The position numbers and the translations under genes were made by a program. This document shows positions 51,228 to 58,235 of a stretch of 64,000 bases of DNA, piece after piece. The number at the start of each line of letters is the position of its first letter. The stretch's first letter is position 1. The DNA lies in assembly GCA_902727935.1 (NCBI GenBank), contig CACVAX010000059.1:62001-126000 (forward strand). Reading direction: 5' to 3'. The stretch comes from an uncultured Sulfurovum sp. (lineage in GTDB: Bacteria > Campylobacterota > Campylobacteria > Campylobacterales > Sulfurovaceae). The notes beneath the pieces were generated by a model. The model was given only the letters and a program-made list of their open reading frames with translations. It was not told where the DNA came from and did not search any database.

Positions 51228-52057
51228 TGGCAGTTTGGGCAGTAGGAGACATACAAGGATGCTTTGATTCTTTACAAGCATTACTAAAAAAGATTGACTT
51301 TAATCCTAAAGAGGATGAGTTATGGGTGGCTGGAGATTTGGTGAATAGGGGTAGTAAGTCTTTAGAGACGCTCAATTATTTGTATTCTATTAAAGATTCC
51401 GTACAAATTGTTTTAGGCAATCATGACATCGCACTTATCGCAGCCTATGCAGAAGTGAAAAAATCGAATGAAACCATTCAGCCTATTTTAGATGCACCTA
51501 ACGCTGATATACTTATTCATTGGTTACGGCATCAACCTTTTTTTCATTGGAATTTTAAATTGGGTTATTGTATGGCTCATGCAGGGATTTCTCCCGAATT
51601 TGATTTTGGGATGGCAACAACTTATGCCTTACGCATAGAAAAAAAGCTTCAAGGTCAAAATTATAAAGCTTGGTTAAAACACATGTTTAGAATCAATGCA
51701 AATAAATTTTCGGCTAAAGCTTCTTCTATGGACATCGATAAATATATTTTGAGTTCTTTTACAGCCATGCGTTTTTGTGAAGATGATGGACGTTTAGATT
51801 TTAAGCAAAAAGGGACACCTACAGAATATAAAGTATTAGGAAAAGGTCTCAAACCTTGGTTTGCTTGTCCTACACGACGTTCGACTACTTTAAAAGTGGT
51901 CTTTGGTCATTGGTCAACATTAGGGTATTATCAAGATTCTAATGTCTTAGCTTTAGATACAGGATGTTTATGGGGAGGAGCATTAACGGTAGCTAGATTA
52001 GATACCCAAGAGCCAATTATTGTACAAATTCCTTGTAAAGCAGAGCAAAACCCTTAA
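51227..52057 (+). CDS. apaH: Symmetrical diadenosine tetraphosphatase
   Basis: A 276-residue metallophosphatase that splits Ap4A to ADP. Metal motifs are 'GDIQGCFDSL', 'AGDLVNRGSKSLETL' and 'LGNHDIALIA', with the later His residues 'MAHAGISPEF' and 'FGHWSTLGYY' and the ApaH-specific 'ALDTGCLWGG'. Length is typical (E. coli 280). It is the third gene of the mlaF-glycosylase-apaH run. A small hairpin follows at 52093. Confidence 0.95.
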   Translation: MAVWAVGDIQGCFDSLQALLKKIDFNPKEDELWVAGDLVNRGSKSLETLNYLYSIKDSVQIVLGNHDIALIAAYAEVKKSNETIQPILDAPNADILIHWLRHQPFFHWNFKLGYCMAHAGISPEFDFGMATTYALRIEKKLQGQNYKAWLKHMFRINANKFSAKASSMDIDKYILSSFTAMRFCEDDGRLDFKQKGTPTEYKVLGKGLKPWFACPTRRSTTLKVVFGHWSTLGYYQDSNVLALDTGCLWGGALTVARLDTQEPIIVQIPCKAEQNP

Positions 52058-52092
52058 ATTATTTTATAATATTTTTATTTAATAATAAGTGT

Positions 52093-52111
52093 TTATGCTT
52101 TTATAGCATAA
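52093..52111 (+). terminator. Small hairpin after apaH
   Basis: TTATGCT/AGCATAA with a 5-base loop, 35 bases past the apaH stop, followed by AT-rich sequence. It is a weak terminator candidate. Confidence 0.3.
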
Positions 52112-52177
52112 TAAAAACTAATTGTTACCTTTTGTATAAAATAATAAAAAAGTAGAATAAGAGTCGATATTTATTTA

Positions 52178-52187
52178 TTTTTTTTTT
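52178..52187 (+). promoter_or_regulatory. Ten-base T tract in the sulfide dehydrogenase leader
   Basis: An uninterrupted T10 run lies 48 bases before the sulfide dehydrogenase ATG, in a 178-base A/T-rich gap with no other obvious element. Runs this long can vary in length by slippage; whether it affects promoter spacing is not known. Confidence 0.3.
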
Positions 52188-52235
52188 AAAGCTAAGTTAC
52201 CATTAAGTATCTTAAAATTATCAAAGGAAGAAATT

Positions 52236-53597
52236 ATGAGTATGGAAAGAAGAGATTTATTTAAGTTAGCAGGTGTGGCAGCAGCTGTAGCCGTAGTACC
52301 ATCAGTGACAGGTTGTGCTTCAAATTCAGCAGCAGCACCAGCATCGTTTGTTAAAAAAGCATCTGGTAAATCAGTGGTTATCATTGGTGGTGGTTGGGGT
52401 GGACTGACCATGGCAAAAGAGCTTAGAAAACAAGACAAAAGTATTGATGTAACAGTGGTTGAGAAAAAAGATATTTTTATGTCTTGTCCTGTATCTAACC
52501 TTTACCTTGGTGGTTTAGAGAGCATGAGTCTTGCTCAACTTACACATGATTTCTATGCCCCAGCTAAAGCACATGGTTATACCTTTATACAAGGTGAAGT
52601 CACAGAGATTAATAGAGCCTCAAAATATATCAACACAACCTCTGGAGCATTATCTTATGATATTTTGGTACTCTCTCCAGGTATTGCTTATGATTATGAA
52701 AAGCAGTTTCCAACTTGGGATGCAGCTAAAATCTCACAAGTAGCACACGCTTGTCCAGCAGCGTTAATGCCAGGAAGTGAACACCTTGCACTTAAAAGAC
52801 AACTTGATAATATGGATGATGGTAACGTGATTATTGTGCCTCCTGCAACAGGAAAGTTTAGATGTCCTCCAGCACCTTATGAAAGAACGGCAATGGTAGC
52901 GAACTACATGAAAAAAGAAGGGATTCAAGGTAAAGTTATCGTGCTTGATACCAGACCAGGAAAGTTTGCAAAAGCAGCAGCTTTTAAAGAATCTTGGAAA
53001 GATGCCTTTGCAGATATTATTGATTATAGAGGTTCGAGTACAGTTACAGATGTTGATACCGTAGCCAAAACAATTACGTACACAGATGCTGAAGATAAAT
53101 CACATACAGAGTCTTATCAAGTATGTTCATTAATGCCAATCAATAAATGTTCTCCAATTACAACAATGGCTGGAATTAAAACAAATGCAGCAGGTTTTGC
53201 AGCAATGGAAGGATATACATTCCGTTCAGCATCTGACAAAAATGTTTATGTTATTGGTGATGCAGTAGGGCATGCAATTCCACCATCGGGTCAAACAGCT
53301 ATTTGGGGTGCTAAAAGAGCAGCAGGTCAAGTAGTTGCACAGCTTAATGGTAAGAAAAATGATCCAGTTGCAGGTCTTCCAGAAAAAGCAGCAAACGTAT
53401 GTTACTCAATGGTAAATGGTGCACCTGAAGAAGCAATTATGGTAACCCATGAGTTCCATGCTGATCCATCTGGAAAACTTAAAGGTAAAGGTGCTGTTCC
53501 AAAGCCTAAAGATGGAAATGGTAAATTTAGATCACAAGGTGTTGGTAAAGCACTTCACGAGTGGTATAATGGTTCAATCAGAGAAATGTTCTCTTAG
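52236..53597 (+). CDS. fccB: Flavocytochrome c sulfide dehydrogenase-type flavoprotein
   Basis: A 453-residue FAD protein of the FccB/SoxF group. The start carries twin arginines 'ERRDLFKLAGVAAAVAVVPSVTGC' (Arg5-Arg6) with Cys27 in a lipobox-like 'VTGC', so it may be Tat-exported and lipidated. The FAD loop 'IIGGGWGG' (49-56) follows. Cys84 in 'MSCPVSN' sits where FccB links FAD covalently; Cys210 ('FRCPPAPYER') and Cys305 ('NKCSPI') match the redox disulfide. It would oxidise sulfide to sulfur in the periplasm. The heme subunit gene is not adjacent, so its electron acceptor is elsewhere. AAGGAAG precedes the start. Confidence 0.9.
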   Translation: MSMERRDLFKLAGVAAAVAVVPSVTGCASNSAAAPASFVKKASGKSVVIIGGGWGGLTMAKELRKQDKSIDVTVVEKKDIFMSCPVSNLYLGGLESMSLAQLTHDFYAPAKAHGYTFIQGEVTEINRASKYINTTSGALSYDILVLSPGIAYDYEKQFPTWDAAKISQVAHACPAALMPGSEHLALKRQLDNMDDGNVIIVPPATGKFRCPPAPYERTAMVANYMKKEGIQGKVIVLDTRPGKFAKAAAFKESWKDAFADIIDYRGSSTVTDVDTVAKTITYTDAEDKSHTESYQVCSLMPINKCSPITTMAGIKTNAAGFAAMEGYTFRSASDKNVYVIGDAVGHAIPPSGQTAIWGAKRAAGQVVAQLNGKKNDPVAGLPEKAANVCYSMVNGAPEEAIMVTHEFHADPSGKLKGKGAVPKPKDGNGKFRSQGVGKALHEWYNGSIREMFS

Positions 53598-53620
53598 TCG
53601 TTGAATCTTCATTATGGTTT

Positions 53621-53647
53621 GCACTCATCTTTAAGTGATGGGTGCAG
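53621..53647 (+). terminator. Hairpin after the sulfide dehydrogenase gene
   Basis: Ten-base arms TGCACTCATC (53621-53630) and GATGGGTGCA (53638-53647) pair with one G-T wobble around a 7-base loop, 23 bases past the stop. No U-run follows, so it may be a 3' stabilising hairpin as much as a terminator. Confidence 0.45.
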
Positions 53648-53730
53648 TCACTTACTAACGTAAGCTCTTTTACCCAAACACTTAAATCTAAGTACAACTC
53701 ATAATAAATTTTCATCAACTAACTATTGAG

Positions 53731-54432
53731 TTAAATCTTTTTAAAAACTATTTTCCCATTTTCAACAATTCCAACTTTTTTATGACAAGCCAGTGATGGC
53801 AATGAAACATAGTTTTTATGTATTAAACCTTGATGAAAGTGTCCTTCAATGATGAGGGAGTCTTGAGGGTAATGATTTCTAATGGCATCAAAACGTTTTG
53901 CATAGCCTTTAAAGTCTCCACATATTTTTTTTGTTTTTAATTTTTTCATTCGATGGTTAATAATTTGTTTTTCAAAAGGTTTTAGAAGGTTTAGGGTTAT
54001 TTTATTTCTAAGAATTTTAGAATAGAAGTCATAGCCAAAATTGGTTGCGTATTTGTCGCCATGACTCAGGTAAATATTTTTCTGACCCAGTTGGTAGTGC
54101 AGGGGTTGTGTTTCTCTTGTGTAGACTTTGATATGTGGAAAAATTTCTTTTAAACAAAAGTCATGATTCCCTTCTAGGTAGATAATTTCTAGTGTTCTTG
54201 ATAGTTCTTGTAATAATATTATGGCATCTTTAGAGAAAGTTTGAATGTAGTTGTTGTAGCCAAAGAGTAAATCAAATATATCACCCATGAGAAAGAGTTG
54301 AGAAGTTTTTAGGGTTTGATTTTGGATTTTTTGAAGCAGGACTAAAAATTCCTCACCATGGTGAGGGTAATGAGCATCGGCGATAAAGAGTGCATTTTCT
54401 TTAATTTGGGGAATTATGCCCTCTATTGGCAT
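53731..54432 (-). CDS. lpxH: LpxH-like UDP-2,3-diacylglucosamine hydrolase
   Basis: A 233-residue calcineurin-like phosphoesterase. Metal ligands are in 'FIADAHYPHHG', 'LMGDIFDLLFG', 'YLEGNHDF', 'YLSHGDKYATN' and 'IIEGHFHQG'. LpxH cleaves UDP-diacylglucosamine in lipid A synthesis, and Campylobacterota carry such proteins. The fold also suits other phosphoesterases, so the exact substrate is inferred. Its start overlaps the perR stop region by ten bases, so the two are co-transcribed. Confidence 0.8.
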   Translation of the reverse strand: MPIEGIIPQIKENALFIADAHYPHHGEEFLVLLQKIQNQTLKTSQLFLMGDIFDLLFGYNNYIQTFSKDAIILLQELSRTLEIIYLEGNHDFCLKEIFPHIKVYTRETQPLHYQLGQKNIYLSHGDKYATNFGYDFYSKILRNKITLNLLKPFEKQIINHRMKKLKTKKICGDFKGYAKRFDAIRNHYPQDSLIIEGHFHQGLIHKNYVSLPSLACHKKVGIVENGKIVFKKI

Positions 54433-54818
54433 TTTTGGCAGAGTCCAAAGAGGTTAATTTGAGAAGATTGTAGTTGAAAATTTTCAATAATAAGTGTTTC
54501 TTTTGTCTTAGAGGTAATTTCTGTGTCCATAATATAACCACAGTTTTCACAAATAAGATGCATGTGTTCCTCTTTTTTGAGTTCATACTTTGATTTCTCA
54601 CCATTCATTGGTACTTCTACAATAACATTATTCTCTTGCATTACAATAATATTTTTGTAAATGGTTGCCAAAGATAATGTGGGGTATTGTTTTTTGACAT
54701 CTTCATAAATATCATCAACATTTATATGACCAGCTTTATCTATGGATTGTAAGATTGATGTTCGTTGTATGGTGGCCTTTAAATCATTGTCTTTAAGTAA
54801 GGTGATGTAGTTTGTCAT
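54423..54818 (-). CDS. perR: Fur-family regulator, PerR-like
   Basis: A 131-residue metal-dependent repressor. The helix-turn-helix 'DIYEDVKKQYPTLSLATIYKNIIVM' is typical, and structural zinc cysteines are Cys90/Cys93 ('CENC') and Cys127/Cys130 ('CQKC'). The His cluster 'KKEEHMHLIC' fits the regulatory metal site. Its position next to ahpC, a standard PerR target, argues for a peroxide sensor rather than an iron sensor. It probably also controls its own AT-rich leader. Confidence 0.86.
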   Translation of the reverse strand: MTNYITLLKDNDLKATIQRTSILQSIDKAGHINVDDIYEDVKKQYPTLSLATIYKNIIVMQENNVIVEVPMNGEKSKYELKKEEHMHLICENCGYIMDTEITSKTKETLIIENFQLQSSQINLFGLCQKCQ

Positions 54819-54865
54819 GATTTTACCTTATATTATTTTATTTCTTTATAAATACTTATGTAAAT

Positions 54866-54871
54866 ATTATA
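54866..54871 (-). promoter_or_regulatory. -10 box upstream of perR
   Basis: TATAAT read on the minus strand, 47 bases before the perR start, inside the 119-base gap after ahpC. Confidence 0.4.
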
Positions 54872-54937
54872 GTAAAGAATACTTAAATATGTATTTGTAT
54901 AACATGGGTAAAAATACCCACATTATAGATTGGTTTA

Positions 54938-55534
54938 CTACAGCTCTTCAGCGTGTTTACCAAGATAATCTGCAACACCAGCTGTGTCTGCTTTCATACC
55001 TTCATCACCTTGAACCCAACCAGCAGGACAAACTTCACCAAACTCGTTAGTGTAAAGCATGGTGTCTACCATTCTTAGCATTTCATCAATGTTTCTTCCT
55101 AATGGAAGGTCATTAACTACTGCATGTCTTACTGTACCATCAGCATCAATAAGGAAAGAACCTCTAAGTGCAACAGCATCGTTAAGAAGAACATCGTAAT
55201 CTCTCGCAATTTGCTTAGAAAGGTCAGCTACTAAAGGCATATCAACTCTACCAATACCACCATTTTCAACAGCTGTTTCTCTCCATGCAAAGTGTGAAAA
55301 TTGGCTATCTACAGATACACCAATAACATTAACACCTTTTTCTCTAAAAGCAGCTGCTCTGTGAGAAAATGCAATAATTTCTGAAGGACATACAAAAGTA
55401 AAGTCTAGTGGATAGAAGAAAAGAACAGCACCTTTTTCACCTAAGTTTTCCATTAGGTTGAAATCCTCAACGATTTGTCCGTCTGCTAATACGGCTGCTG
55501 CTGTGAAGTCTGGTGCTTTATTTGTTACGATCAT
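54938..55534 (-). CDS. ahpC: 2-Cys peroxiredoxin
   Basis: A 198-residue AhpC/Tsa peroxiredoxin that reduces hydrogen peroxide and organic peroxides. The peroxidatic Cys49 is in 'PLDFTFVCPSE' and the resolving Cys169 in 'GEVCPAGW'. The active-site Arg lies in 'DAVALRGSFLID'. It acts in the cytoplasm, recycled by thioredoxin (trxC is in this window). GGAATTACC precedes the start. The perR gene lies immediately downstream, consistent with peroxide-responsive control. Base composition is higher in GC than its neighbours, as in highly expressed genes. Confidence 0.95.
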   Translation of the reverse strand: MIVTNKAPDFTAAAVLADGQIVEDFNLMENLGEKGAVLFFYPLDFTFVCPSEIIAFSHRAAAFREKGVNVIGVSVDSQFSHFAWRETAVENGGIGRVDMPLVADLSKQIARDYDVLLNDAVALRGSFLIDADGTVRHAVVNDLPLGRNIDEMLRMVDTMLYTNEFGEVCPAGWVQGDEGMKADTAGVADYLGKHAEEL

Positions 55535-55543
55535 GGTAATTCC

Positions 55544-55564
55544 TTAAATAATAATTTTTATTAA
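55544..55564. promoter_or_regulatory. Possible PerR operator before ahpC
   Basis: An imperfect AT inverted repeat (outer TTAAATAA and TTTATTAA, six of eight pairs) sits just upstream of the ahpC ribosome site. It resembles loosely the TTATAATnATTATAA PerR box known in other bacteria. A/T richness makes chance likely. Confidence 0.2.
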
Positions 55565-55605
55565 CAATGAAATTCTATCAAATAGAAAATAAAAAGAAGT
55601 TTAGC

Positions 55606-56244
55606 TTACTTATTTTTTGTTTTTTCTTTTATGACTATCTGTATTGGTTCGCTTGTGTTTGTGCCTAAGTAAGGTTTAGCAGCATCAATAAGTAGAGGAA
55701 TAATCTTTTTTAAGTTCTTGGATTCACCAACACTTGAAACATCGACACGCCATAGTTCTTTGTTAAATTGGTCTTTAGCTAAGAGGGTTACATAACGGTT
55801 ATAGTAGTTACGTGTTTTACGGTAGGTGGTGTAGCCTCCTCCATAATAAGGATAAAAAAATGGCTGATAATATCTAGCATAAGGATAGCCTCCCCATCCC
55901 ACATGAAAGGATATATCGGGTTCTCTATAGGTTTCTGTTTGTTGGTCTACTTGGTCTAAGCCATAGTCAAAATAGATATGTTGTTTTACACTTTCACCTT
56001 GACTACTTCTTAAATAACCTTTTTGATGTAAAATTTGAGCAAGTTGTGTTGTGTGATGTTGAAAAAGTAAATCTCCACTGTTGAGTCTATTGTTCAATGG
56101 TTTTATGTCGTAAGTACTAGGGTTTAGAGAAATATTGGGTGCTGTAACAGCATCTATGCTTACTTGGTATTTTGGACTAATAGAACATCCTGTACTAAAG
56201 ATGAGTGCCAAGAATGTTAGTAACATAAGTAAAATACGATTCAT
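55606..56244 (-). CDS. DUF4136-like lipoprotein
   Basis: A 212-residue lipoprotein with lipobox 'FSTGC' (Cys20). The mature part has 'NRLNSGDLLFQHHTTQLAQILHQKGYLRSS' and a Gly/Tyr-rich stretch 'YYQPFFYPYYGGGYTTYRKTRNYYNRYVTLLAKDQ', matching DUF4136-type proteins of the outer membrane. The function is unknown. AGGAG stands about ten bases before the start. It is a single gene, divergent from the thioredoxin-like gene. Confidence 0.78.
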   Translation of the reverse strand: MNRILLMLLTFLALIFSTGCSISPKYQVSIDAVTAPNISLNPSTYDIKPLNNRLNSGDLLFQHHTTQLAQILHQKGYLRSSQGESVKQHIYFDYGLDQVDQQTETYREPDISFHVGWGGYPYARYYQPFFYPYYGGGYTTYRKTRNYYNRYVTLLAKDQFNKELWRVDVSSVGESKNLKKIIPLLIDAAKPYLGTNTSEPIQIVIKEKTKNK

Positions 56245-56390
56245 GAATTAAGTTCTCCTTTTGGGTTAATGACTATATTTTACTATAAGTTTTCTTGGTG
56301 TAGAAATAGTGTAAAGAGAAAAGTTATTTTTTAAAGAGTTAAGGTAGAATCCAAATTGAAACAACATTTTAAAATAAATGAGGAGTTTAG

Positions 56391-56738
56391 ATGAAAGAGA
56401 ATACACCTTTAGAAGTACAGCGTTATGCCGATGTACAAGAGCATATAGGTAATGGAAATCCTACGATTATTGCTTTTGGAATGAGTCATTGTTATTCTTG
56501 TTTGGCTATGTCAAAATTGTTTGCAGAAGTTTTAAAAGAACATCCTGAGTATCAAATATATTCGGTAGATGGTCAAAAAGAACGTTTAATATTACGAGAC
56601 AAATATAAGCTCAAACTCATGCCAGTGCAACTTTTTTTTGATGCAAAGGGAAATGAAGTTTTCAGACATGAAGGTGCTTATAAAAAGGCTGTTTTAGAGA
56701 TTATCCTAAAAAAATATGGCTTTGGAAATTACGCTTAG
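56391..56738 (+). CDS. Thioredoxin-like protein upstream of modA
   Basis: A 115-residue thioredoxin fold with 'AFGMSHCYSCLAMSKLF' (redox Cys pair CYSC) and cis-Pro in 'KLKLMPVQLFFDAKG'. There is no signal peptide. GAGGAG precedes the start strongly. It ends 21 bases before modA, so it may share a transcript with the molybdate operon, but a TATAAT in the gap suggests a separate start for modA. Confidence 0.82.
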   Translation: MKENTPLEVQRYADVQEHIGNGNPTIIAFGMSHCYSCLAMSKLFAEVLKEHPEYQIYSVDGQKERLILRDKYKLKLMPVQLFFDAKGNEVFRHEGAYKKAVLEIILKKYGFGNYA

Positions 56739-56748
56739 GGATATTTGG

Positions 56749-56754
56749 TATAAT
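56749..56754 (+). promoter_or_regulatory. -10 box almost touching the modA start
   Basis: TATAAT ends five bases before the modA ATG, and no ribosome site is visible. If used, the transcript would start at or next to the ATG, that is, be leaderless. It may instead be chance in AT-rich DNA. Confidence 0.35.
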
Positions 56755-56759
56755 TAGTC

Positions 56760-57518
56760 ATGAAATTTAAATTACTCCTTTTAACACTTCTTTCAAGTTT
56801 TATAATGGCTGAGACCATTACCGTGGCTGTGGCTGCCAATGTTTCGTATGCCATTAACGATTTAAAAAAAGAGTTCAATAAACTCTATCCGAACATAAAC
56901 GTACAAGTGATACTGGGTGGAACAGGTAAGCTTGTGGCACAAATAAAACACAAAGCACCTTACCATATACTCATGGCTGCCAATATGATGTATCCTAAAA
57001 AACTCTACGAAAGTGGAGATGCAGTAACCAGACCTTTGGTGTATGCACAAGGTTCGTTAGCGTATCTTTCAACTAAAAACCTAGACCTTTCAAAAGGTAT
57101 GGAACTTCTTTTAAGTGACAAAGTTAAAAAAATAGCCATTGCCAATCCTAAAACAGCACCTTATGGTGTGGCCAGTGTTAAAGCGTTAAAAAATGCCAAA
57201 GTATATGATGCCACAAAGTCTAAATTTGTCTATGGTGAGTCTATTTCTCAAACGGTTATTTATGCCACAAAAGCCACAGATATTGGACTAATAGCAAAGT
57301 CTGCACTTTACAGCCCTAAGATGGCTCATTTCAAAAAAGATGTTCATTGGAAAGAAGTAGATGCTAAATTTTATACACCTATTGACCAAGGGATTGTACT
57401 TTTGAAACATGGAGAAAAATCATTGGGAGCTTCTGCTTTTTATGCGTTTATTATGTCTAAGAGGGCTAAAGAGGTTTTTGAAGATTTTGGCTATAGTGTT
57501 CCTGCTCAATCTAATTAA
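56760..57518 (+). CDS. modA: Molybdate ABC transporter substrate-binding protein
   Basis: A 252-residue periplasmic binding protein with signal peptide 'KFKLLLLTLLSSFIMA'. 'VAVAANVSYAINDLKKEFNK', 'VILGGTGKLVAQIKHKAPYHILMAAN' and 'IANPKTAPYGVASVKALKN' are the standard ModA oxyanion-binding regions. It captures molybdate or tungstate for ModBC. modB lies 2.1 kb further on, beyond an inserted toxin-antitoxin pair and membrane gene, so the operon is interrupted. Molybdenum feeds formate dehydrogenases and related enzymes common in this lineage. Confidence 0.94.
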   Translation: MKFKLLLLTLLSSFIMAETITVAVAANVSYAINDLKKEFNKLYPNINVQVILGGTGKLVAQIKHKAPYHILMAANMMYPKKLYESGDAVTRPLVYAQGSLAYLSTKNLDLSKGMELLLSDKVKKIAIANPKTAPYGVASVKALKNAKVYDATKSKFVYGESISQTVIYATKATDIGLIAKSALYSPKMAHFKKDVHWKEVDAKFYTPIDQGIVLLKHGEKSLGASAFYAFIMSKRAKEVFEDFGYSVPAQSN

Positions 57519-57533
57519 ATAATAAAGATATGC

Positions 57534-57539
57534 TACAAT
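57534..57539 (+). promoter_or_regulatory. -10 candidate for the toxin-antitoxin pair
   Basis: TACAAT 25 bases before the antitoxin start, in the 46-base gap after modA. It would give the pair its own promoter within the mod operon. Confidence 0.3.
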
Positions 57540-57564
57540 TAATATAAAATATAAGGATTTCACT

Positions 57565-57810
57565 ATGAGAATTACACTTGATGTTCCAAATGAACAATTG
57601 TTTGAAAAAATATTGTGGTTTTTAAATCGTTTTAAAAATGATGGTGTTCAAATAATGACCATTCAAAGACAAAGTAAAAAGACTGATACAAATATTTCTA
57701 AATTAAAACAGTTTGAAAAACTTGTTAATGCTAAAAGTAAGAATACTGTTAAGATAAGTGAACAGACTATTTTGAATCCTCATGATGAGTTGAGTAATGA
57801 TATATCTTGA
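57565..57810 (+). CDS. Putative antitoxin of the PIN-toxin pair
   Basis: An 81-residue protein that starts 'MRITLDVPNEQLFEKILWFLNRF' and ends in a polar, disordered-looking tail ('SEQTILNPHDELSNDIS'). AAGGATTTC precedes the start. Its stop lies 14 bases inside the PIN-domain gene, the usual antitoxin-first arrangement. The N-terminal part may form a beta-helix DNA-binding region, but I cannot assign a family. Antitoxin role is inferred from position and size. Confidence 0.72.
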   Translation: MRITLDVPNEQLFEKILWFLNRFKNDGVQIMTIQRQSKKTDTNISKLKQFEKLVNAKSKNTVKISEQTILNPHDELSNDIS

Positions 57811-58207
57811 TACTAATGTTTTGATTTATGCAACACTGTCTAGTGTTGATACAGCAAGTCAACAAGAGAAAGCTATTGAGATATTAAAAGAGTTGATAGA
57901 TAATGATGAACTATTACTTTCAAATTTGAATTTATTAGAATACACTTTTGTTATGAACAAGGCTCAAGAAGATAGTAATAAAATTGAAAATGCTTTAGAA
58001 CTGTTCCAAACTTTTGTTCAGGATGAAACAAAAGGGTTTAATCTCGACTTGATGAAAATGTTAAATAATGATTATGCTTATAAGAACTCTTTTGATCTGT
58101 ATCATGTAGCATTTGCTAAACATAATCAATGTCAAAAAATTTTTACTTTTGATAAAGGGTTTAAGAAGTTTATTGATATCTGTGAGATAGAGATTGATAT
58201 TTTATAA
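57797..58207 (+). CDS. PIN-domain toxin (VapC-like)
   Basis: A 136-residue PIN nuclease with 'MIYLDTNVLIYAT' (Asp5), 'LLSNLNLLEYTFV' (Glu), 'NSFDLYHVAFAKH' (Asp) and 'IFTFDKGFKKF' (Asp), the four acidic residues that hold magnesium. Such toxins cut tRNA or rRNA and stop growth unless bound by the antitoxin, whose gene overlaps its start. It lies inside the mod operon between modA and modB, with low GC content. The pair appears intact. Confidence 0.85.
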   Translation: MIYLDTNVLIYATLSSVDTASQQEKAIEILKELIDNDELLLSNLNLLEYTFVMNKAQEDSNKIENALELFQTFVQDETKGFNLDLMKMLNNDYAYKNSFDLYHVAFAKHNQCQKIFTFDKGFKKFIDICEIEIDIL

Positions 58208-58235
58208 CTTGAAATTTTTAGGATATTAAACGTAA

